In this document: positions 42,865 to 48,660 of the stretch, piece by piece
Position numbering within the stretch: position 1 is the stretch's first letter
How the letters are laid out: every line of letters begins with the position of its first letter
The notes under the pieces: model-generated
The model's input: the letters and a program-made list of their open reading frames with translations, nothing else
The model's database searches: none
What the model was told of the DNA's origin: nothing
Source: Paludibacter jiangxiensis
Lineage (GTDB): Bacteria; Bacteroidota; Bacteroidia; Bacteroidales; Paludibacteraceae
NCBI GenBank assembly: GCA_945897785.1
Contig: CAMDGD010000009.1
Location: 1 to 48,660 of the forward strand
DNA: 48,660 nucleotides
Direction of reading: 5' to 3'
Program-made: the position numbers and the translations under genes

Positions 42865-43470
42865 GTGAAAAACTCCGGTAAAATACTGTTGTTTTTGTTG
42901 CTTTTCATTTTTGCGGCAAATGTACAGGCTCAATATTATAGAGATGAGCACGGTCGGATTTTGTACGAACTTATCGTTACAGAAAGAAACGATACCATAT
43001 TCCTTACTAACTTACATCCCTTGTATGTGTTTCCTCCAATAAAGTTTAAAAACAAAAAACAAGAAAAATTTTATTGGCGTACCGTTCGTGATGTAAAAAA
43101 AACATTGCCGTATGCCCGAATAGTAGGTAAAACATTAAATGACGCCAATGATCATTTGATGCAGTTGCCCACAGACGAAGCCAGAAAGGCATACCTAAAA
43201 AATCTTGAAAAACAGGTTAAAAAGAAATATGAGCCCGATTTACGAAAAATGACTTTTAGTCAGGGAAAAATGCTTATTAAACTAATAAACAGAGAAACCA
43301 GCTATACCTCGTACGATTTGATTAAAATGTATAGAGGAAACTTTGTAGCAGGGTTCTGGCAAGGTATAGCTCGTTTGTTTGGCACCGATCTTAAAATGGA
43401 ATACGACGGAAAAGACAAAGAACAAATAATTGAACGGGTAATTTTATTGGTGGAGTCCGGACAATTATAA
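42865..43470 (+). CDS. DUF4294 family secreted protein
   Basis: A protein of unknown function, restricted to Bacteroidota as far as I know. It has 201 residues from the GTG at 42865 (MKNSGKILLFLLLF); a TTG two codons earlier is possible. The start is a Sec signal peptide ending in NVQAQ, so the protein is probably periplasmic. FYWRTVRDVKKTLPYARIVG and LIKMYRGNFVAGFWQGIARLFG are the DUF4294 signatures. It sits alone before ychF, with an operator-rich promoter region. Confidence 0.85.
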   Translation: MKNSGKILLFLLLFIFAANVQAQYYRDEHGRILYELIVTERNDTIFLTNLHPLYVFPPIKFKNKKQEKFYWRTVRDVKKTLPYARIVGKTLNDANDHLMQLPTDEARKAYLKNLEKQVKKKYEPDLRKMTFSQGKMLIKLINRETSYTSYDLIKMYRGNFVAGFWQGIARLFGTDLKMEYDGKDKEQIIERVILLVESGQL

Positions 43471-43522
43471 CACATCTGCCCTTCATCTTAATATCCTTCT
43501 TGTTGTTTCAATCCCTTTGTTT

Positions 43523-43530
43523 ACCTTTGC
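43523..43530 (+). promoter_or_regulatory. Probable ychF promoter
   Basis: TACCTTTG lies 28 bases before the ychF start, with TTG at 43501-43503 and a 19-base spacer, matching the Bacteroidota promoter form well. Confidence 0.65.
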
Positions 43531-43558
43531 GCTTTAAAAAAACAAATCAAAATTAACT

Positions 43559-44662
43559 ATGGCTTTACAATGTGGAATTGTAGGTTTGCCCAATGTTGGT
43601 AAATCTACCTTGTTTAATTGTTTATCAAATGCAAAGGCACAAGCTGCAAATTTTCCTTTTTGTACTATAGAACCTAATGTGGGCGTAATTACTGTACCCG
43701 ACGAACGACTATCTGCTTTGGCTACATTGGTTAATCCGCAACGAATTGTGCCAACAACGGTCGAAATTGTTGATATTGCCGGTTTGGTGAAGGGTGCCAG
43801 TAAGGGTGAAGGATTGGGCAATAAATTTTTGGCAAATATCCGCGAAACAGATGCTATTTTGCATGTGCTTCGTTGTTTTGAGAACGAAAATATTACCCAT
43901 GTGGATGGAAGCATCAATCCGGTAAGAGATAAAGAAATAATCGATATTGAACTTCAATTAAAAGACCTTGAAACGGTAGAAAACCGAATTAGTAAAGTAC
44001 AAAAACAAGCACAAACCGGTGGAGATAAAACTGCAAAAATACTTTACGACCTGCTGTTGCAGTATAAAGAGGTATTGCTTCAGGGAAAATCTGCTCGAAC
44101 AGTACAGATAGAAAATAAAGAACAAGAAAAATTGGGTAAAGAGCTAGGTTTGCTAACCAATAAGCCTGTAATGTATATTTGTAATGTAGATGAGGCTTCT
44201 GCGGTTAATGGCAATGCTTTTGTCGATGCAGTTCGCGAATCTGTAAAAGGAGAAAATGCAGAGATACTTATTATAGCAGCTGCCACCGAAGCCGATATAG
44301 CTGAACTAGATACTTATGAAGAAAGACAATTGTTTTTAGAAGAGGTAGGATTAACGGAATCTGGTGTAGCTCGTTTAATAAAAGCAGCATATCGTTTATT
44401 AAATTTGGAGACTTTTTTAACCGTTGGTGTTCAGGAGGTTAGGGCGTGGACTTACAGTAAAGGAAGCAAAGCGCCTCAGTGTGCCGGTGTTATTCATACC
44501 GATTTTGAAAAAGGATTTATTCGGGCAGAAGTTATCAAATACGATGATTATATTGCTTACGAATCTGAAAATGCTTGTAAGGAAGCAGGTAAAATTGCCG
44601 TGGAAGGAAAAGAATATATTGTACAGGATGGAGATATTATGCATTTTCGGTTTAATGTGTAA
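43559..44662 (+). CDS. ychF: Obg-like ATPase YchF
   Basis: YchF is a P-loop NTPase that prefers ATP over GTP and binds ribosomes; it is linked to oxidative-stress response. The 367 residues are typical. G1 is GLPNVGKS (9-16), NFPFCTIEPNVG is switch I, DIAGLVKGASKGEGLG is the G3/switch II region, and the unusual G4 reads CNVDE rather than NKxD, consistent with ATP preference. The C-terminal TGS domain (from about 283) is present. A plus-strand frame at 44424-44666 is a shadow in another frame. Confidence 0.96.
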   Translation: MALQCGIVGLPNVGKSTLFNCLSNAKAQAANFPFCTIEPNVGVITVPDERLSALATLVNPQRIVPTTVEIVDIAGLVKGASKGEGLGNKFLANIRETDAILHVLRCFENENITHVDGSINPVRDKEIIDIELQLKDLETVENRISKVQKQAQTGGDKTAKILYDLLLQYKEVLLQGKSARTVQIENKEQEKLGKELGLLTNKPVMYICNVDEASAVNGNAFVDAVRESVKGENAEILIIAAATEADIAELDTYEERQLFLEEVGLTESGVARLIKAAYRLLNLETFLTVGVQEVRAWTYSKGSKAPQCAGVIHTDFEKGFIRAEVIKYDDYIAYESENACKEAGKIAVEGKEYIVQDGDIMHFRFNV

Positions 44663-44671
44663 TTAATTTTT

Positions 44672-44679
44672 TAAATTTG
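44672..44679 (+). promoter_or_regulatory. Possible promoter -7 box, PASTA-rluD
   Basis: TAAATTTG lies 25 bases before the PASTA gene in a 41-base gap after ychF. AT-rich context makes the match weaker. Confidence 0.35.
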
Positions 44680-44703
44680 ACTATTATTTAGCGCGCAAAA
44701 ATT

Positions 44704-45585
44704 ATGTCAGAAAAAGAATCAAATTCATTCGCTCGTTTTATTTTAAGCAAGGTTTTTTTAAAACAGCTGGCCATTGCTTTGGGGCTGTTTCTTGTGATTG
44801 CTATTATTGCATTTTTCTCTTTAAACAATTATACCGATCATGGTGAGTCGGTGGTGGTGCCTGAGCTGAAAAATAAAAACATTCAAGAGGCTATTCCAAT
44901 ATTGGAATACATGGATTTACACTACGAAATTATTGATTCGGTATATATGGCTAACAAACCTTCCGGTACAATAATTGAACAGATACCTGCTCCTCATGAA
45001 AAAATCAAGAAACACCGAAAAATATATTTAACCATAAATAGCTATGCAAAACCCTTAGTTAGCTTGCCGGATGTAAGGGACTTATCTTACAGAAACGCAC
45101 GAGCAACGATAGAGGCTCTTGGTTTGCGGGTGCGCAATGTAGAATATGTTCCTTCAGAATATAAAGATTTGGTAAAAGAAGTTAAGATGGCGGGTGTTGT
45201 GTTGGCTCCCGGAAAGCGCTTGCCCTTAGCATCAGCTATCACATTAGTGGTTGGCGGTTCGCAATCTGAAAGTAAGGAAATAGATTGTCCTAGTTATCGC
45301 GGATTAACTTACGAGCAAGCCTTACTCCAGTTAACACTTGATTCATTATCTATTCGTACTGTTCAGTTCGACCAAGTACCCAAAAATAAAACCGATTCAT
45401 CGACCTATTTTGTATATAAGCAATCGCCCGTAAAAGGGTATCCGGTGTATACCGGAACTGCAATTAGTTTGTGGTTGACAAAAGATAAATCCTTGTTTTC
45501 ATCGACAGAAGAAGTATATATTCAAGAAAAGAAAGATACACTTAAAAAGACACAGGCAAAAAAAGATATAGAGCGATTTTTTTAA
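44704..45585 (+). CDS. PASTA-domain membrane protein
   Basis: A 293-residue protein with a short cytoplasmic N-terminus, one transmembrane helix (about 19-40; LAIALGLFLVIAIIAFFSL) and about three extracytoplasmic PASTA domains (near 48-110, 115-180 and 190-260). PASTA domains bind peptidoglycan fragments or muropeptides. There is no kinase domain; kinase-less PASTA proteins of this type are common in Bacteroidota. The C-terminal tail is Lys-rich. It lies 5 bases before rluD, with ddl downstream, suggesting cell-wall sensing or assembly, but no role is proven. Confidence 0.88.
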   Translation: MSEKESNSFARFILSKVFLKQLAIALGLFLVIAIIAFFSLNNYTDHGESVVVPELKNKNIQEAIPILEYMDLHYEIIDSVYMANKPSGTIIEQIPAPHEKIKKHRKIYLTINSYAKPLVSLPDVRDLSYRNARATIEALGLRVRNVEYVPSEYKDLVKEVKMAGVVLAPGKRLPLASAITLVVGGSQSESKEIDCPSYRGLTYEQALLQLTLDSLSIRTVQFDQVPKNKTDSSTYFVYKQSPVKGYPVYTGTAISLWLTKDKSLFSSTEEVYIQEKKDTLKKTQAKKDIERFF

Positions 45586-45590
45586 AAGCT

Positions 45591-46658
45591 ATGGGCATAG
45601 AATCTATTGACGACGAAGTATTGGATGATTTTGATTTGTTAGAATCGCCTAAGGAATTATTTGAACACCACCGTTTTGTGGTTGACAAAGGACAGTCAAT
45701 GATTCGTATAGATAAATACCTCGTTAATACGATGCCGGATATCTCGCGTAATCGTATTCAAGATGCTGCTACAGCTCAGTCTATTTTGGTAAACGGAAAA
45801 CCCGTAAAATCAAATTACCGCATCAAACCCCTCGATGTTATTTCAATTTTACTCGCATATCCTCCAAACGAGTTTGAAATTATTCCGCAAGATATTCCTA
45901 TTAATATTGTTTTTGAAGATGAGGACTTAATCGTTATTAATAAAACGCCGGGATTAGTTGTTCATCCGGGTTTTGGTAATTTTGAAGGAACCCTTTTAAA
46001 TGCATTAGCTTGGCATATGAAAGATAATCCGACTTTTGATGTTAACAATCCGAATATTGGCTTGGTGCATCGAATTGATAAGGATACATCGGGCTTGCTT
46101 TTAATTGCTAAAAATGAAATGGCAAAAACAAAGCTCTCCAAGCAGTTTTTTGATAAAACAACGCACCGGCGGTATGTTGCTTTGGTTTGGGGCAGTGTAG
46201 AAAAAGAGGAGGGAACCATTATTGGCAATATTGGCCGTGATCCAAAAGATAGAATGCAGATGACGATTTTTCCTTCCGATAGCGAATTGGGGAAACATGC
46301 TGTAACGCATTATAAAGTGTTGGAGCGCTTGGGTTATGTTACGGTAGTTGAGTGTCGTTTAGAAACAGGCCGTACCCATCAGATAAGAGCCCACATGAAA
46401 CACATTGGGCATATTTTGTTTAACGATGCTAGGTATGGAGGCAATGAGGTGCTTCGAGGAACTACTTTTGCCAAGTACAAAGCCTTTGTGCACAACTGTT
46501 TCTCTGTTTGTCCACGACAAGCCTTACATGCCAAAGAATTGGGTTTTGTGCATCCCTCAACCGGAGAAACCCTTTTTTTTGATTCAGCATTACCGGAAGA
46601 TATGCAACTGCTTATAGATAAATGGCGTGGATATGTTGCCAATCGAATTCTTGAGTAA
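45591..46658 (+). CDS. rluD: 23S rRNA pseudouridine synthase RluD type
   Basis: This synthase makes pseudouridines in 23S rRNA helix 69 (if truly RluD). It has 355 residues with an N-terminal S4 domain (about 35-95; RIDKYLVNTMPDISRNRIQDA) and the catalytic domain with D163 in HRIDKDTSG (160-168), plus RTHQIRAHM near 262. The RluA family has several members of related specificity, so the exact uridines are inferred. It is 5 bases after the PASTA gene, a conserved arrangement in Bacteroidota. Confidence 0.92.
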   Translation: MGIESIDDEVLDDFDLLESPKELFEHHRFVVDKGQSMIRIDKYLVNTMPDISRNRIQDAATAQSILVNGKPVKSNYRIKPLDVISILLAYPPNEFEIIPQDIPINIVFEDEDLIVINKTPGLVVHPGFGNFEGTLLNALAWHMKDNPTFDVNNPNIGLVHRIDKDTSGLLLIAKNEMAKTKLSKQFFDKTTHRRYVALVWGSVEKEEGTIIGNIGRDPKDRMQMTIFPSDSELGKHAVTHYKVLERLGYVTVVECRLETGRTHQIRAHMKHIGHILFNDARYGGNEVLRGTTFAKYKAFVHNCFSVCPRQALHAKELGFVHPSTGETLFFDSALPEDMQLLIDKWRGYVANRILE

Positions 46659-46686
46659 TATTATTTATGCGAATCAGGAGTTAAAT

Positions 46687-46769
46687 AAAAAATCACGAAG
46701 TGGTGATATTATTATAGAAATAGTGATGTAAATGGTGTAAAAACCACGAAGTGGTGACATAATATTATA
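46687..46769. repeat. Short intergenic repeat, two copies
   Basis: Two imperfect copies (period about 51 bases) share CACGAAGTGGTGA, at 46694-46706 and 46745-46757, each preceded by A-rich DNA and followed by an AT-rich stretch ending in ATTATA. The core CAC-GAA-GTG is a tiny palindrome. They sit in the 239-base rluD-ddl gap. I recall similar short repeats in other Bacteroidota, but dispersal is not testable here. Confidence 0.55.
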
Positions 46770-46897
46770 CCATCCAGTAGGGATTAATTGACCTTTTTAA
46801 GTTTAACGCCTGATTTGCATTATTACTTAAAAATGGTCTTTTATAAGAATCAAGAGTCAAGTCAAAAGAACAATTTATTTTATATTCGTTTAATCGT

Positions 46898-47890
46898 ATG
46901 GTAGTTAAAAAAAACATTGCTATTGTAGCCGGTGGAGATCAATCGGAGATTGTGGTATCTCTTAAGAGTGCAAAAGGTTTGTATGATTTTATCGACAAGC
47001 AAAAGTACAACCTGTATATCGTATTAATTCAGGCCTCTAAATGGCGGGTTCAGTTGCCCGATGGGTATGAACTTCCGATAGATAAAAATGATTTTAGCTT
47101 TGAGTTGTGCGGCAACAAGGTGCTGTTCGATTGTGCATACATTACCATACATGGTATGCCCGGCGAAGACGGTAAGTTGCAGGGATATTTTGAACTTATT
47201 GGTATGCCTTATAGTTGTTGCGATGTATTATCAGCCGCATTAACTTTCAACAAATTTTCGTGCAATCAGTATTTAAAAGGATTTGGTGTGCGTGCAGCAG
47301 AGGCTGTGTTGGTTAAAAAAGGGCAAGCAGTTAATCCCGACGCTGTAGTTACTCAATTAGGCTTACCGTGTTTTGTTAAACCAAACATTGGTGGTTCAAG
47401 CTTTGGCGTAAGCAAGGTTAAGGCAGCATCAGAAGTACCTGCAGCCGTTGAAAAGGCTTTTAAAGAAGGCGACCAAGTGATTATTGAAAGCTTTATGCAA
47501 GGCACAGAAATTACCTGTGGCATGTATAAAACCGATAAAAAAGAAGTGGTTTTTCCTATAACAGAAGTTGTTAGTCACAACGAATTTTTCGATTTTGATG
47601 CAAAATACAAAGGTCAGGTAGAAGAAATTACCCCTGCACGAATATCGGACGACTTAACAAATAGGGTTCAAAAATTAACCCTTGCAATTTACGAAATATT
47701 AGGCTGCAAGGGAATTGTGCGCATAGATTACATCATCACCCAAGGCGATGTAATACAGCTATTAGAAGTAAACACCACACCGGGAATGACCCCCACCAGC
47801 TTTATACCACAACAAATAAAAGCAGCCGGTTTACAACTAAGCGAAGTGTTGTCTGAGGTAATAGAATTTGCAATTGCTCAGAAGGGATAG
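46898..47890 (+). CDS. ddl: D-alanine--D-alanine ligase
   Basis: Ddl joins two D-alanines with ATP for peptidoglycan precursor synthesis. The 330-residue ATP-grasp protein has the N-terminal IAIVAGGDQSEIVVSLKSA fold, VKPNIGGSSFGVSKV (near 165) in the ATP-binding region, GTEITCGM, and the C-terminal EVNTTPGMTPTSFIP metal/substrate loop. The N-terminal Glu that contacts D-Ala is conserved as the E in GGDQSE. It follows rluD by 239 bases that contain short repeats, so it may be a separate unit. Confidence 0.95.
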   Translation: MVVKKNIAIVAGGDQSEIVVSLKSAKGLYDFIDKQKYNLYIVLIQASKWRVQLPDGYELPIDKNDFSFELCGNKVLFDCAYITIHGMPGEDGKLQGYFELIGMPYSCCDVLSAALTFNKFSCNQYLKGFGVRAAEAVLVKKGQAVNPDAVVTQLGLPCFVKPNIGGSSFGVSKVKAASEVPAAVEKAFKEGDQVIIESFMQGTEITCGMYKTDKKEVVFPITEVVSHNEFFDFDAKYKGQVEEITPARISDDLTNRVQKLTLAIYEILGCKGIVRIDYIITQGDVIQLLEVNTTPGMTPTSFIPQQIKAAGLQLSEVLSEVIEFAIAQKG

Positions 47891-47932
47891 CTCGTTCGCT
47901 GCTTACATTTTTTACTATATGACCAAAAGAAA

Positions 47933-48660
47933 ATGGAATATATTGTAATTAGTATAGTTACTTTACTTGGTGCCGGATTAACCTTATTTTCGGGCTTTGG
48001 ATTAGGTACTTTGTTAATGCCGGTTTTTGGTTTATTTTTTCCTATTGATGTTGCAATTGGCTTAACAGCTGTTGTTCATTTTTCGAATAATAGTATTAAA
48101 CTTGCCTTTTTTTACAAGCATTTATATTGGAAAGTAATACTATTATTTGGTATTCCTTCGGTTGTTGCAGCATTTTTTGGTGCTTATCTATTAACAAGTC
48201 TTTCAGCGTTACCCCCCATATTTTCTTATACAATTGCCGATAATGTATTTTCGATAACGGTAATAAAATTGACCATAGCAGTGTTATTAATTATTTTCTC
48301 GTTGATAGAGTTGTTGCCAAGATTTTCGGATAGGCAATTTGATAAAAAATACATGCCAATTGGAGGCTTGCTAAGCGGGTTTTTTGGAGGGTTATCGGGT
48401 AATCAGGGAGCATTACGGTCTGCTTTTTTGATTCGTGCAGGCTTAACAAAGGAGGTGTTTATTGGCACCGGAGTTATAATAGCCTGTTTTATTGATATTA
48501 CCAGACTCTCCATTTATTCAACGAGTATATTAAGCCATGTAGATAGTTCTCAAATACTATTATTGCTTGTAGCGGCAATTGCGGCCTTTGTTGGTGTTTA
48601 TGCCGGAAACAAATTGGTGAAAAAAATCACCATAAAATCACTACAATTTATTGTTGCTAT
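47933..48660 (+). CDS. TauE/SafE family transporter, cut by the window end
   Basis: This is the 5' part (242 codons) of a TSUP/TauE-SafE membrane transporter, a family that moves sulfite, sulfonates or related anions; many members have unknown substrates. From the ATG at 47933 (MEYIVISIVTLLGAG) it has about seven hydrophobic segments, and the typical GGLLSGFFGGLSGNQGALRSAF half-repeat starts around residue 140. The frame is open to the last base. The start is 42 bases after ddl, and the gene may be in the same transcript. Confidence 0.85.
   Translation, partial: MEYIVISIVTLLGAGLTLFSGFGLGTLLMPVFGLFFPIDVAIGLTAVVHFSNNSIKLAFFYKHLYWKVILLFGIPSVVAAFFGAYLLTSLSALPPIFSYTIADNVFSITVIKLTIAVLLIIFSLIELLPRFSDRQFDKKYMPIGGLLSGFFGGLSGNQGALRSAFLIRAGLTKEVFIGTGVIIACFIDITRLSIYSTSILSHVDSSQILLLLVAAIAAFVGVYAGNKLVKKITIKSLQFIVA

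Noticed and set aside
44424-44666. 80-codon ORF overlapping the end of ychF
   Set aside because: It is in another frame of the well-supported ychF gene, whose TGS domain continues through it.
1-48660. CRISPR array, tRNA or rRNA genes, prophage
   Set aside because: No evenly spaced repeats, no tRNA-like folds or conserved rRNA stretches, and no phage structural genes were seen on either strand.

Overview
The window is a piece of a low-GC Bacteroidota chromosome, probably from the Bacteroidia. The evidence is the gene content (DUF4294, DUF4403, a kinase-less PASTA protein, GldA-type ATPase, viroplasmin-type RNase H, SO_0444-type permease fused to HMA), conserved runs such as mnmG-apt-uvrC-dtd-mazG-deoC and PASTA-rluD-ddl, and repeated TAnnTTTG -7 promoter boxes, which are characteristic of this phylum. 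I cannot name a genus. No tRNA, rRNA or CRISPR array was found. Almost everything is core housekeeping; there is no prophage, conjugative element or defence island.

Layout. 1-1470: a complete IS5-type insertion sequence whose left end lies at the window edge. 1.6-7.2 kb (minus strand): rpiB, cysS, ygbA-type protein, rbfA, Lol/FtsX-type permease, nadB. 7.2-7.75 kb: noncoding, repeat-like DNA. 7.7-10.3 kb (minus): two glycosyltransferases and thiL. 10.4-16.8 kb: gldA-ruvB, then a glycan-export cluster (flippase, glycosyltransferase, O-antigen polymerase/ligase) facing another glycosyltransferase. 16.8-18.4 kb (minus): rnhA and a Xer recombinase. 18.5-25.5 kb (plus): SDR, mnmG, apt, uvrC, dtd, mazG-like, deoC. 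25.46-25.94 kb: a very AT-rich gene-free gap with repeated 9- to 15-mers. 25.9-30.8 kb: nadA, DUF4403 lipoprotein, U32/TrhP-like protein, dusB. 30.8-36.1 kb (minus): pirin, metal permease-HMA fusion, a start-less ORF remnant, polA. 36.4-48.66 kb (plus): polyprenyl synthase, gpmI, PBP4, birA, two tandem membrane-anchored GyrI-like proteins, DUF4294, ychF, PASTA, rluD, ddl, and a TauE/SafE transporter cut by the window end.

How it fits together. NadB and NadA are the two enzymes of quinolinate synthesis and lie 23 kb apart. PBP4, PASTA and Ddl are cell-wall functions; the flippase, ligase and four glycosyltransferases make a surface glycan. MnmG, TrhP-like, DusB, RluD, Dtd, CysS, RbfA and YchF are all translation-related.

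Most interesting signal. A chromosome-organisation signature is centred near 25 kb. Base skew of plus-strand genes reverses (A/C-rich to the left, T/G-rich to the right), the only strongly AT-rich repeat-bearing gap lies at the switch, and a pair of mirror-image parS-like 16-mers sits about 4 kb to the left beside mnmG. I infer a candidate replication origin in the deoC-nadA gap. The second unusual item is the pair of tandem, membrane-anchored GyrI-like proteins at 41.4-42.7 kb, for which I know no described function.
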